Counted from the first letter of the stretch, positions 16,170 to 24,279 are shown. The stretch is 36,194 nucleotides of DNA from an uncultured Rickettsiales bacterium (GCA_900550565.1 URSG01000010.1:1-36194), one strand, 5' to 3'. Program-made: numbers and translations. The notes: generated by a model not told the origin, from the sequence alone.

Positions 16170-17693
16170 ATGTTTACGATAAAGGGCAAAACAGGTGATT
16201 GGGAACTGGTTATTGGATTAGAAACGCACATTGAAGTGTTGTCTGAATCCAAATTATTCAGTGGTGCATCGGCAAACTATAATCCGACAATCGCCCCCAA
16301 CACCCAGGCTTGTATGGTTGACGTTGCGATGCCTGGTATGTTGCCAGTATTGAACGAATACTGTGTTGAACAGGCGATTAAAATGGGACTGGGACTGAAC
16401 GCCGAAATTTCCCACCACAGTAAATTTGCCCGTAAACAGTATTTTTACCCTGACCTGCCCCAAGGATACCAGATTTCACAACCTGCCGAAGAACCACCGG
16501 TTGTCGGTCGTGGCTGGGTTGAAATTATGGGTGACGATGGCAATCCTAAAAAGATTTTCATTGAACGCGCACACCTGGAACAAGACGCCGGTAAATTAAA
16601 ACACGACGTTCATCCGACAAAATCTTTTGCAGACTATAACCGCACAGGTGTCGCGTTGTTGGAAATCGTCACGTTCCTGGACGTGAAAAATCCAGAAAAC
16701 AATTCTTATATTTCGTCCCCTGACGAGGCCGAACGCTATCTGCGTGAAATTCGTGAAATCGCACGCGCGTTGGGCGTATCCAAGGCAAATATGGAAGAAG
16801 GCTCTATGCGCGCAGACGTGAACGTATCTGTACGTCCGGTCGGTTCAAATGAATTTCGCACACGCACAGAAACAAAAAATATGGTGTCATTTAAATTTAT
16901 TAAATCCGCCATTGAATACGAGGCGCGTCGCCAAATTGAAATCTATGAAAACGGTGGCACCGTATCCCAGGATACAATGCGCTATAACCAGGGCGACGGC
17001 ACAACGTCTGTTATGCGCAGCAAAGAAGACGCACTGGACTATCGCTATTTCCCAGACCCAGATTTATTACCATTGGATATCACAGATGAACAAATTGAAC
17101 GCGTTCGCAAAACTATGCCTGAATTACCGGCGGCAACGCGCGCACGTTATATAAACGAATATGGACTGTCTGAATATGACGCCGCACGTTTAACAGAAAC
17201 AACGGACATTTCGCACTGGTTTGATACGGCAATCGCAGGCAAGCCTGCACGTGCAAAACCGATTGCAAACTGGATGATTTCAGAACTGTTTGCGCACGCT
17301 GAAAATTGGGACGTAAAAAACGCTGTGGATACAGCTGAGCCTGGCCTGCCGCGAATTATTCGTCCATCAGATTTGTCCGAATTAGTTGATATGATTACAG
17401 CAAATGAAATCAATGGCAAACAGGCCAAAGATATATTCATAAAAATGCTGGACGGTGAAACTGGCACCCCACGCGAAATCGCCGACAAATTTGGTATGAA
17501 ACAAATTACAGATACATCTGCCATAGAGGCTGTGATTGATGAAATCATCGCGGCATCTGCGCCCCAGGTTACACAATACAAGGCCGGCAAAACAGGATTG
17601 CTGGGATTCTTTGTGGGCGGCGTAATGCGTGCCACCCAGGGCAAGGCAAATCCGGCCGTTGTAAATGAAATATTGTTGCGTAAATTATCATAA
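16170..17693 (+). CDS. gatB: Asp-tRNA(Asn)/Glu-tRNA(Gln) amidotransferase subunit B
   Basis: GatB activates the side-chain carboxylate of misacylated tRNA and adds ammonia from GatA. In its 507 residues the kinase-like cradle shows ELVIGLETHIEVLSESKLFSG, the conserved RKQYFYPDLPQGYQISQ, HLEQDAGKLKHD and SMRADVNVSVRP. The tail helical/YqeY-like domain ends GFFVGGVMRATQGKANPAVVNEILLRKL. AAGGAAA precedes the ATG. It is separated from gatA by the antisense tRNA; no separate plus-strand promoter is obvious. Confidence 0.97.
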   Translation: MFTIKGKTGDWELVIGLETHIEVLSESKLFSGASANYNPTIAPNTQACMVDVAMPGMLPVLNEYCVEQAIKMGLGLNAEISHHSKFARKQYFYPDLPQGYQISQPAEEPPVVGRGWVEIMGDDGNPKKIFIERAHLEQDAGKLKHDVHPTKSFADYNRTGVALLEIVTFLDVKNPENNSYISSPDEAERYLREIREIARALGVSKANMEEGSMRADVNVSVRPVGSNEFRTRTETKNMVSFKFIKSAIEYEARRQIEIYENGGTVSQDTMRYNQGDGTTSVMRSKEDALDYRYFPDPDLLPLDITDEQIERVRKTMPELPAATRARYINEYGLSEYDAARLTETTDISHWFDTAIAGKPARAKPIANWMISELFAHAENWDVKNAVDTAEPGLPRIIRPSDLSELVDMITANEINGKQAKDIFIKMLDGETGTPREIADKFGMKQITDTSAIEAVIDEIIAASAPQVTQYKAGKTGLLGFFVGGVMRATQGKANPAVVNEILLRKLS

Positions 17694-17716
17694 TAAAAAA
17701 ACAAAAGGACGAAAAA

Positions 17717-17902
17717 ATGAAAATCGTGACCATCATAGAAGATAACGCAATCACCGGTGTTCGCTATGGCGAAATTGAAATTCCAGATACTGAAATATCT
17801 TTACTGCACAACAGCGCACTTCGGAACTATGCCCGCAACCTGAAATTACGCACCGATTATATTCATCGCGCGGTGGCAAAACAACGTACCAAAAGCAAAT
17901 AA
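17717..17902 (+). CDS. Small conserved-context protein of unknown function
   Basis: 61 residues with a strong AAAAGGACG ribosome binding site, lying 23 bases after gatB and 6 bases before miaB, so clearly in the operon. The first half is acidic and likely beta-rich (KIVTIIEDNAITGVRYGEI), the second half basic and helical (NYARNLKLRTDYIHRAVAK), ending KQRTKSK. The basic tail could touch RNA given neighbours acting on tRNA (inference). No family recognised. Confidence 0.75.
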   Translation: MKIVTIIEDNAITGVRYGEIEIPDTEISLLHNSALRNYARNLKLRTDYIHRAVAKQRTKSK

Positions 17903-17908
17903 TAAAAT

Positions 17909-19207
17909 ATGAAAAAATTTTTTATCCAAACATTTGGTTGCCAGATGAATGTATATGATGGCCAACGCATTGCGGCAATGCTGGCCCATCACGGATTGAC
18001 ACAAACCGACGACGTCACCGACGCAGACATAATTATATTAAACACGTGTTCTGTCCGGGAAAAGGCAACGAACAAGGTCTATTCGGCATTGGGCCGTATT
18101 CGCAAAGAAAAAAAGCCCACTGCCCTGTTCGGCATTGTCGGTTGCGTTGCACGCGAAAGCGGCGCAGATGCATTTAAACGTATCCCAGATTTGAATTTTG
18201 TTTTGGGCCCACAAAGTTATCACAAACTGCCTGAAATTTTAACCAGCCCAGAAACACGTTTATTAAATATAAATCTGGGCGGATTGGAAAAGTTTGACGA
18301 ACTGCCCCAGATGACCACATCACCATCTGTTGCGTATATCCCAATCCAAGAAGGCTGTAATCATTGTTGCACATACTGCATTGTGCCATATACACGTGGC
18401 CGCGAAATATCACGCCCATTTGACGACATTGTGCGCGACACAATTCACGCTGCCCAAACAGGCGCGATTGAAATTTGTTTTCTGGGGCAAAACGTCAACG
18501 GTTATAAATACACCGACAACACCGGGAAAATATGGCGTTTATCCGATTTAATCCGCGCCGCGGCAAAATTGGATAACATAAAACGGATTCGCTTTACATC
18601 TAATTATCCAACAGAAATGACCGATGATTTGATTGAAATGTTCCGAACAGAACCAAAATTACTGCCATTTTTAAATATGCCTATACAAAGCGGGTCGCCC
18701 AATGTATTGACAAAGATGAACCGTCCGTATTCGCTAAATCTATATATAGATATAGTTGACAAATTACGCTCTGCCCGTCCTGATATTCAAATATCCAGTG
18801 ACTTTATCGTCGGATTCCCGGGTGAAACAGATGACGATTTTGAACAAACGATGGAAATCGCCCGTCGCATAAAATATATAAATTCGTATTCATTTAAATA
18901 TTCACCGCGCCCCCATACCGCTGCGGCTGTAATGCCTGGCCAAATCCCAGAACAGATAAAGGCGGCACGTCTGGCAAAACTGGACGGATTTCTGAACGAA
19001 CTGCAACGCGAATTTAACGAAAGCTGCATTGATAAAACATTCAGTTGCCTGTGCGAGGGCCCCGACAAAACCGGTAATCATCTGGTATATCGCACCCCGT
19101 ATATGCAACAATGTATTGTTGATGCATCTGACAATGCGCCAACGGTCGCAAACATAAAAATTACTGCGGCAAACAAGGCGTCATTGCGTGGCGAAATCGT
19201 AAAATAA
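17909..19207 (+). CDS. miaB: tRNA-2-methylthio-N6-isopentenyladenosine-37 synthase MiaB
   Basis: Radical-SAM methylthiotransferase modifying A37 of tRNAs reading U-starting codons. In its 432 residues the N-terminal domain has three cluster cysteines (TFGCQMN, LNTCSVREKA, GIVGCVARE). The radical-SAM CxxxCxxC lies in GCNHCCTYCIVPYTRGRE. A C-terminal TRAM-type region contains KTFSCLCEGPDKTG. It needs two 4Fe-4S clusters, presumably from SUF. It has no clear Shine-Dalgarno; the short gap suggests coupling to the 61-residue gene. tRNA-Phe, a typical substrate, is in the same locus. Confidence 0.95.
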   Translation: MKKFFIQTFGCQMNVYDGQRIAAMLAHHGLTQTDDVTDADIIILNTCSVREKATNKVYSALGRIRKEKKPTALFGIVGCVARESGADAFKRIPDLNFVLGPQSYHKLPEILTSPETRLLNINLGGLEKFDELPQMTTSPSVAYIPIQEGCNHCCTYCIVPYTRGREISRPFDDIVRDTIHAAQTGAIEICFLGQNVNGYKYTDNTGKIWRLSDLIRAAAKLDNIKRIRFTSNYPTEMTDDLIEMFRTEPKLLPFLNMPIQSGSPNVLTKMNRPYSLNLYIDIVDKLRSARPDIQISSDFIVGFPGETDDDFEQTMEIARRIKYINSYSFKYSPRPHTAAAVMPGQIPEQIKAARLAKLDGFLNELQREFNESCIDKTFSCLCEGPDKTGNHLVYRTPYMQQCIVDASDNAPTVANIKITAANKASLRGEIVK

Positions 19208-19213
19208 AAAATA

Positions 19214-20764
19214 TCAGAACATTGCGCGTCCACCAATGGACGCGTGATATGTCGTCCCAAATTCAGAATTTATAATTCCAACATTCATATCAACACCGGC
19301 GTCATCTGCCTGCGACCAAAATGCAACCCCCAGCGCGGCACCAACATCGCCATGCGCACTGGCCCGAACACGCACGCCATAATCATACGCAAAATCATCT
19401 GTTCCGCCGGTTGTTGTAATATCCGTTCCAATATTTGTATCCAAATTATTTTCTGTGATGGCAACAATTTCTGTGTGACTGGCCGTCAGCCCTATGAACG
19501 GCGCAAAGACAAAATCGTCCATCGGATTTAAACGAACGCCAAAATCTGTTGCGCCATATAAATTTGTCCCGTGGGGCGCACTGTCAATATCATCGCCCAC
19601 CAAAATAAAATCCACATCAAATTTCGTCGCACTGTGCCCCAGCATGGCACGGCCGATAAATTCACCATCATCATAAATTGTATAAATATTGCCACCCACG
19701 ACGCGCGCATCAAAATCATTTATTTCATCAGACGCATTGATACAGCCAACGTATCCAGACGCACCAGCCGAAATAACATCTGTGATTTTTGCGTCCATAC
19801 CGATTCGCAATCCTGTGATATAAAAATCATCGTTGTAAATAAAATCAGGCGACAGTGAAAACCCATTTTTGCCATTTGTCATCAACCCGAAAAACATTTC
19901 TGTTGTGTCCATTGCGCGCACAGGTCGCATTAAATTTATTGGTCGCAATCGCACAGAACGCGACATAACGCCGTTCAATGTGGACACGTCACCTGCCCTG
20001 TCCAGTGCGCGAAACAGTTTGTCATTTGGACGCGCGCGTCGCAATCTGTTCAAAAATTCGCCCGTTGAATTTTTCAAAATTTTTGCATAGTCTGTTTCAC
20101 GCAACATTTGCACATATAATTTATGATTGATAATTTCTGCACGCGTTGCCATCAGCGAATTTCCCGGCACAGCATATACGTTAAGCGCGCCGTCGCCATT
20201 GATATTATCCAACACAGGCCCATTGCCAAACACGCCATCAATAATCAAATTTACATCACCAGATAATTCTATTTCTGGCGCATTGGTGATTGCGCTGTTC
20301 AAAATCAGTGATGTGTTTTCTAATATTATCTTGGTATTTGGGCCGGCGACACTGGTGATATTATTCAGCGATAACCGATTCGCATTTTGCACCAAAATCA
20401 CGTAATCCATATCTGTGTCCAAATGCGTGACATCAGATTCAGAATTTATCATTTGAACCAAACGCGAATTTACCCCAGGCGTAAAACGCGCCTCTGAAAT
20501 GTCGCCACCATTTCGCAACCGCAACATACAGCCATTACAAATATTTATTGTCCCGGCCAGTGTCCCGTTGTTTTCTATCAATAATGTTCGCTTGATATTT
20601 ATTTCATTATAATAAACCTGGGCCATGTCACCGATAACAGCATTATCATACAGGTTTAATACATCGCCCCGATTCGCAGATTTAAATTCGCGCATCGCAG
20701 CACACGCCCCACCAAACACAAATACACTAAATAAAAATGTAAAAACAGTGCAATAGGCTTTCAT
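19214..20764 (-). CDS. Autotransporter-like outer membrane protein
   Basis: 516 residues with a signal peptide (to about GGACA, residue 22). Residues about 25-205 show repeating short hydrophobic/Asn patterns of a beta-helix passenger (ENNGTLAGTINICNGCMLRL, NTKIILENTSLILNSAI). A helical linker follows (about 215-265). A C-terminal beta-barrel of about 260 residues with alternating strands ends in GRAMF, the terminal Phe expected for outer membrane insertion. The short passenger suggests a structural or adhesive surface role (inference). There is no Shine-Dalgarno, and the ATG lies inside a perfect inverted repeat. Confidence 0.85.
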   Translation of the reverse strand: MKAYCTVFTFLFSVFVFGGACAAMREFKSANRGDVLNLYDNAVIGDMAQVYYNEINIKRTLLIENNGTLAGTINICNGCMLRLRNGGDISEARFTPGVNSRLVQMINSESDVTHLDTDMDYVILVQNANRLSLNNITSVAGPNTKIILENTSLILNSAITNAPEIELSGDVNLIIDGVFGNGPVLDNINGDGALNVYAVPGNSLMATRAEIINHKLYVQMLRETDYAKILKNSTGEFLNRLRRARPNDKLFRALDRAGDVSTLNGVMSRSVRLRPINLMRPVRAMDTTEMFFGLMTNGKNGFSLSPDFIYNDDFYITGLRIGMDAKITDVISAGASGYVGCINASDEINDFDARVVGGNIYTIYDDGEFIGRAMLGHSATKFDVDFILVGDDIDSAPHGTNLYGATDFGVRLNPMDDFVFAPFIGLTASHTEIVAITENNLDTNIGTDITTTGGTDDFAYDYGVRVRASAHGDVGAALGVAFWSQADDAGVDMNVGIINSEFGTTYHASIGGRAMF

Positions 20765-20788
20765 ATATGCAATCTAGCATATATGAAA
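20759..20788. repeat. 12-bp inverted repeat covering the autotransporter start codon
   Basis: TTTCATATATGC (20759-20770) and GCATATATGAAA (20777-20788) are perfect complements around AATCTA. In the minus transcript the ATG at 20764-20762 would be in the stem; as DNA it could be an operator. Confidence 0.85.
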
Positions 20789-20805
20789 TTTTTCACAAAG
20801 GAAAA

Positions 20806-20833
20806 ATATCCCACAGGTATGTCTGTGGGATAT
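20806..20833 (-). terminator. Terminator of the 20845-21372 lipoprotein gene
   Basis: Perfect 11-bp stem ATATCCCACAG / CTGTGGGATAT with a 6-base loop, followed on minus by ATTTTTCC. Confidence 0.88.
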
Positions 20834-20844
20834 ATGTTATTTTA

Positions 20845-21372
20845 TTACATTTCCCCTGGTTTCACAACTGTTCCCCAGGCCGCCTTGTATCCGCCGTCAC
20901 GCGTCAGATACAATTTCGCGTTATTCAGTTTTTCCGCCGTCAGGCCACGAATAACAAACGATTCTTGTAATCTGCCGGCTTTTTCAATACGCAGCATTGG
21001 CAACGTAATCGGCATTGCATTGTTTGCACAGCACATACCACTGCTGCATACGTTGCACGGATAGATGCGCATTGCATACGTCACGCCTGGACGCAAATCT
21101 TGCAAATCTATGTCCATTTTTAACCCAGCGTCAGATTCCATAAACTTTATATATCCCATTTTGGATTCGCCACCACGACTGCTGCGTGTGAACATCTTGG
21201 CCGCCACGTGATTGATTGCGGCATCTTCGTATGTCTGATAATAGACAACCGATTCGTTTTTGGCATTATGCACTTTTTTATGACTGCCGCACATCGTTGT
21301 ACAGCCTGACAATAAAACCGAAACGGTCAATGCAGATGATAAAATAAAAACCTTTTTAACTGCGTTTTTCAT
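20845..21372 (-). CDS. Lipoprotein, possibly with a SOD-like beta fold
   Basis: 175 residues. ATG at 21372 is set by AAAGGAGAT; an ATG 19 codons upstream has no such site. The signal peptide ends in lipobox LLSGC with Cys24. The mature part starts with a Cys- and Lys-rich segment and has the order DLQDLRPGVTYAMRIYPCNVC, then a Cys pair (MCCANN), then LYLTRDGGYKAAWGTVV. That order loosely recalls Cu/Zn superoxide dismutase (L.PG..., late G...G.V), but the metal-binding histidines are missing; this is a weak resemblance. No enzymatic role can be claimed. It shares an upstream 22-base motif with ohyA. Confidence 0.75.
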   Translation of the reverse strand: MKNAVKKVFILSSALTVSVLLSGCTTMCGSHKKVHNAKNESVVYYQTYEDAAINHVAAKMFTRSSRGGESKMGYIKFMESDAGLKMDIDLQDLRPGVTYAMRIYPCNVCSSGMCCANNAMPITLPMLRIEKAGRLQESFVIRGLTAEKLNNAKLYLTRDGGYKAAWGTVVKPGEM

Positions 21373-21449
21373 AAGGATCTCCTTTGTTGTTCCTTGGGTT
21401 TTACAAAACAAATGATACATTATTTTCATCTGTATTTCGCCAGGTTTGA

Positions 21450-21461
21450 ATTCCTAGGAAT
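21450..21461. repeat. 12-base perfect palindrome upstream of the lipoprotein gene
   Basis: ATTCCTAGGAAT, 78-89 bases before the ATG at 21372 and just downstream (on minus) of the repeated 22-base motif. Possible operator. Confidence 0.5.
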
Positions 21462-21463
21462 CG

Positions 21464-21486
21464 CCGGATTCTATGCACATAACGCG
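21464..21486 (-). promoter_or_regulatory. Shared upstream motif, copy A
   Basis: On minus GCGTTATGTGCATAGAATCC plus GG, matching copy B at 23206-23227 in 20 of 22 positions. It lies about 92 bases upstream of the lipoprotein ATG. It contains the dyad TATGTGCATA and a possible -10, TAGAAT, without a matching -35. Confidence 0.55.
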
Positions 21487-21501
21487 TTTTTTGTTTTCAT
21501 A

Positions 21502-23124
21502 CTAACTGTGCAGTTTGAAAAACGATTTTAACAACACGCTTGGCGAATATTGATGCTTGTTTATCGGGGTCAATTCTTTATCCAGCCCCATCAGATAATA
21601 TACCGCGCGTTGGGCGGCACGCACCGAATATTCTACGGTAAAGACCACGTCATCGGGTTGTTCTGCAAATTGACTGACGAACCCCAGATTTTCATACCCG
21701 TTTGGATTTACGTCTGGCCGATTACCTGGGTGTCGCGGTTGAAATTGCGACGTTATATACGGCATTATACACGTGCGACATATAACGCCACGCATCATAT
21801 CCGAATACTGTTTTTCGGGCACATGCAGATGTCCAAATAATTCTGTCATTATTTCGCGCCCCGTGCATTTATACATCGGCTTTTTCACATAGTCGCCGTC
21901 TGTGAACATATTCAACGAATACCCCCAGAATATATTTGTATCGTCCGGCTGATTTTTGAAATGCGGCTGACGCGCAACAACGATTGATAAACGCCAGGCC
22001 GATTCGCAAAATGTCACCAACGCCCCACCGCCGGGGTGATTCGTTGTAAAGCGTTGAATATATCCCAACACATCTGGATTATTATTGATTGTCGTCGTAA
22101 AAGACATCCACATACTTTCGTCTGGACGTCCACAGAATACATCTGGGTCGCCCAGTTCTGGACGGCCACGCGCCATACACCGCCACAGTTCAAATGACGG
22201 CGCATTATTTGCGCGATTGTATTTTGCGACGCTGTCCATTGCGGCCTCGGACGAATTATCGGTCATAGACCCGTTTGTCACCAGGACAATATCCGTTGGC
22301 CTTACCGACACCCGATGTGAACGCGTCTTGTCGCTGTATATAATGGTTTTGACAATATTGTGGCCGGCGCCGTCTGTTTCAAATTCAATATCTGTGACAG
22401 TTGCATTTAACATTATATTCACATCGTGCGCCGCCAGCCATTTTGCCATTGGGCAAACGATTGAATCGTATTGATTATATGCTGTACGCGCCACACCCGA
22501 CAGTGTATGAATACGTGGGAATTCGTGCATAAAGCGCAACATATAGCGTCGCAATTCCGCCGCACTGGACCACGGCTGGAACGCAAACGTCGTCTGCCAC
22601 ATCAGCCAAAAATTAGTTTTGAAAAAGTGTTTGTTAAACACTTGGTCTATGCGTTTTGCGCCCAGTGTAATTTCATTTTCTATCAAAATCAGGCGTTCCA
22701 TATCCAGACGGTCGCGCTGGGAAAATCCCATTTTATTTACATCAACCTTGGTGCCGTCTGCATTGACCAGGCGCGCACGCGCATGCGTTTTAAATTCGTC
22801 ATTAAAATTCAAAAACTCACGTTCCATTTCCATATCTGGAAATTCCAACGACGGAATTGTTGTCATTATATCTTGCAGACATTCGTATGTCGGAATATTT
22901 AACATACGCCCACCACGAATCATAAATCCCCGTTTGGCATCACCACTGCCGTCCAGACTGCCGCCGGCGATTGGCAACGTTTCAAAAATATGAATATTTT
23001 TACCTGGCACACCTGCGTCACGTATCAGATATATCGCCGCCGCCATTGCCCCAACGCCCCCACCAACGATATACGCATTTGTATCTGTCGGATTGCGTTT
23101 AATTGAACTTTTTCCTGCTATCAT
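21502..23124 (-). CDS. ohyA: Oleate hydratase
   Basis: FAD-dependent enzyme adding water across the cis-9 double bond of oleate and similar acids, giving 10-hydroxy acids. In its 540 residues the FAD-binding motif is IVGGGVGAMAAA near residue 20. The family block IAGGSLDGSG..RGFMIRGGRMLNIPTYEC follows, then FNKHFFKTNFWLMWQTTFAFQPWSSAAELRRY and late FTVEYSVRAAQRAVYYLMG. ATG at 23124 is preferred over one four codons upstream because GGAG precedes only the former. The enzyme is common in host-associated bacteria, where it detoxifies unsaturated fatty acids. TATAAT at 23154-23159 may drive it. It stands alone between an outer membrane protein and a lipoprotein gene. Confidence 0.95.
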   Translation of the reverse strand: MIAGKSSIKRNPTDTNAYIVGGGVGAMAAAIYLIRDAGVPGKNIHIFETLPIAGGSLDGSGDAKRGFMIRGGRMLNIPTYECLQDIMTTIPSLEFPDMEMEREFLNFNDEFKTHARARLVNADGTKVDVNKMGFSQRDRLDMERLILIENEITLGAKRIDQVFNKHFFKTNFWLMWQTTFAFQPWSSAAELRRYMLRFMHEFPRIHTLSGVARTAYNQYDSIVCPMAKWLAAHDVNIMLNATVTDIEFETDGAGHNIVKTIIYSDKTRSHRVSVRPTDIVLVTNGSMTDNSSEAAMDSVAKYNRANNAPSFELWRCMARGRPELGDPDVFCGRPDESMWMSFTTTINNNPDVLGYIQRFTTNHPGGGALVTFCESAWRLSIVVARQPHFKNQPDDTNIFWGYSLNMFTDGDYVKKPMYKCTGREIMTELFGHLHVPEKQYSDMMRGVICRTCIMPYITSQFQPRHPGNRPDVNPNGYENLGFVSQFAEQPDDVVFTVEYSVRAAQRAVYYLMGLDKELTPINKHQYSPSVLLKSFFKLHS

Positions 23125-23153
23125 TGTTTTCTCCATTGGTTTAATTTATTAAA

Positions 23154-23159
23154 ATTATA
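23154..23159 (-). promoter_or_regulatory. -10 element close to ohyA
   Basis: TATAAT on minus, 30 bases before the ATG at 23124; the expected -35 position is poor (TGGGTT). Confidence 0.4.
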
Positions 23160-23205
23160 ACGACAATCACTACATCAACCCATAGGATACAAAGCATAAA
23201 AAAGA

Positions 23206-23227
23206 CCGGATTTTATGCACATAGCGC
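23206..23227 (-). promoter_or_regulatory. Shared upstream motif, copy B
   Basis: On minus GCGCTATGTGCATAAAATCC plus GG, 82 bases upstream of ohyA and just after the terminator of the preceding gene. Same orientation and nearly the same distance to the start as copy A. Confidence 0.55.
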
Positions 23228-23230
23228 AAA

Positions 23231-23259
23231 AAAATCGTCCATAAAATATGGACGATTTT
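23231..23259 (-). terminator. Terminator of the outer membrane barrel gene
   Basis: Perfect 13-bp stem with arms 23231-23243 and 23247-23259 around AAA, followed on minus by a run of T. Confidence 0.88.
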
Positions 23260-23280
23260 GCATTACGACACAGGACACAT

Positions 23281-23889
23281 CTAGAACATAAATCTGATGC
23301 CGACGTCACCACCAAAGTTATGCAACCCAGAATTGACATCTGCGTATGTATAACGTGCAGCAACATCAACTGCGAAATAATCCATATCAAACGAAACACC
23401 CAATGTTCCCATGGCGGCAACACTGCCACGGCTCTTGGAATGATTGTGTTCATCTGGGATTTTACGTTTCACGTCCGAGAATGCGGCACCAACACCCATT
23501 CCCATAAACGGACGAACGATCTGGTATCCACCGAATTCCCAGTAAGTATTCATTAACAACGTTTGCAATTTTGCATCTACGTCAATTTTTTTATTCGTAT
23601 GGAACGAATCGTGATCTTTTAATTTGCTAAACATTGTCCATTCAATTTCTGTTCTGGCAGTATCACAGATTTCCAGACCTAATGCCGCGCGTCCCTGCCA
23701 CACTGTATCGGTCATAGATTTTTTTGTATTATTAAAACTGTAATTCAGATTTGTGTATCCCAAACCGCCACGCAGGCCGATATAAGGATTCAAACCGAAC
23801 AACTGCCAATCGCTGGTACGGGTTTGTGTGCCAGCAAACGCCGGGCACGCCAACAACACAGCCAGTGTTGATACGACTATTTTTTTCAT
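23281..23889 (-). CDS. Small outer membrane beta-barrel protein
   Basis: 202 residues with a signal peptide ending CPAFA (about residue 19). The mature protein begins with a Gly/Tyr-rich strand (LNPYIGLRGGLGYTNLNY) and alternates hydrophobic and polar residues through VRPFMGMGVGAAFSD. It ends DVGIRFMF with a terminal Phe, as in eight-stranded OmpA/Opa-type barrels. A histidine-rich loop (DEHNHSKSRG) probably faces outside. AAGGAGAAAG precedes the ATG. Own promoter and terminator. Role in adhesion or envelope stability is inferred only. Confidence 0.87.
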   Translation of the reverse strand: MKKIVVSTLAVLLACPAFAGTQTRTSDWQLFGLNPYIGLRGGLGYTNLNYSFNNTKKSMTDTVWQGRAALGLEICDTARTEIEWTMFSKLKDHDSFHTNKKIDVDAKLQTLLMNTYWEFGGYQIVRPFMGMGVGAAFSDVKRKIPDEHNHSKSRGSVAAMGTLGVSFDMDYFAVDVAARYTYADVNSGLHNFGGDVGIRFMF

Positions 23890-23910
23890 ACTTTCTCCTT
23901 TTTGTATTTG

Positions 23911-23939
23911 TTGTTAAAAACAGTTTCATTTCATGTCAA
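23911..23939 (-). promoter_or_regulatory. Promoter of the outer membrane barrel gene
   Basis: On minus a consensus TTGACA (23934-23939), 17-base spacer, TAACAA (23911-23916); leader about 15 bases including AAGGAG. Confidence 0.6.
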
Positions 23940-23996
23940 CACTGTAATTCTATCAAAGCGAATTCAATCTTTGCATAGGTATGGATTCCAAATAAA

Positions 23997-24017
23997 AAAC
24001 GCCGGAAAACGGCGTTT
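23997..24017 (-). terminator. Terminator behind the tRNA-like segment
   Basis: AAACGCCG / CGGCGTTT around GAAAA, then a T run on minus. Its lead-in (CCA, A/G, AAATACAAAC) is nearly identical to that of the tRNA-Lys terminator. Confidence 0.8.
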
Positions 24018-24024
24018 GTATTTT

Positions 24025-24149
24025 TGGTAGACGCGCAGGGATTGGCTGCGCCGACCTGGCAAAATTTGCTAACGCAAACCAGCATACTGCCGTCTGCCTT
24101 TTTGCGGCGGTTCGAACCCTTTACTCCGGGTTCTCGTCCCGTGCGCTAC
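24025..24149 (-). ncRNA. Candidate structured RNA with a tRNA 3' end, or tRNA-Lys relic
   Basis: On minus the segment ends in TCCCTGCGCGTCTACCA, nearly the last bases of tRNA-Lys next door, and is followed by a matching terminator. The rest is not a cloverleaf. Its ends pair: GCGCA-(C)-GGGA at 24146-24137 with TCCCTGCGC at 24041-24033. Inside are GAACCC/GGGTTC (24133-24128 with 24119-24114, 8-base loop), a GCCG/CGGC arm, and CTGG-TTTGC-GTTA-GCAAA...CCAG (24082-24056). GGGTTCGAA of a T arm is present but interrupted by about 70 bases before TCCCTG. It could be an expressed RNA or a duplicated tRNA gene broken by an insertion. No known RNA family recognised. Confidence 0.5.
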
Positions 24150-24156
24150 AAAAATA

Positions 24157-24176
24157 AAACCGCCTGACGGCGGTTT
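24157..24176 (-). terminator. tRNA-Lys terminator
   Basis: AAACCGCC / GGCGGTTT with a 4-base loop and T run on minus, 8 bases after the CCA of tRNA-Lys. Confidence 0.88.
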
Positions 24177-24183
24177 GTATTTC

Positions 24184-24259
24184 TGGTGGACGCGCAGGGA
24201 CTCGAACCCTGGACCCACTGATTAAGAGTCAGTTGCTCTACCAACTGAGCTACGCATCC
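24184..24259 (-). tRNA. tRNA-Lys (anticodon CTT)
   Basis: 76 bases with encoded CCA: acceptor GGATGCG / CGCGTCC (one T-G pair), D arm GCTC...GAGC, anticodon stem ACTGA / TCAGT with loop CTCTTAA, T arm CAGGG-TTCGAGT-CCCTG. Confidence 0.97.
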
Positions 24260-24279
24260 AGAACTGTTAAACTGTGGCA

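Noticed and set aside
20845..21372. Cu/Zn superoxide dismutase
   Set aside because: Some order of motifs is similar but the copper and zinc histidines are missing.
24025..24149. tmRNA or group I intron in a tRNA
   Set aside because: Too short for either, no tag-coding frame, and no recognisable intron core; kept only as an unknown tRNA-like RNA.
24025..24260. Mobile element with tRNA attachment sites
   Set aside because: The tRNA 3' repeat encloses only about 160 bases with no integrase or cargo.
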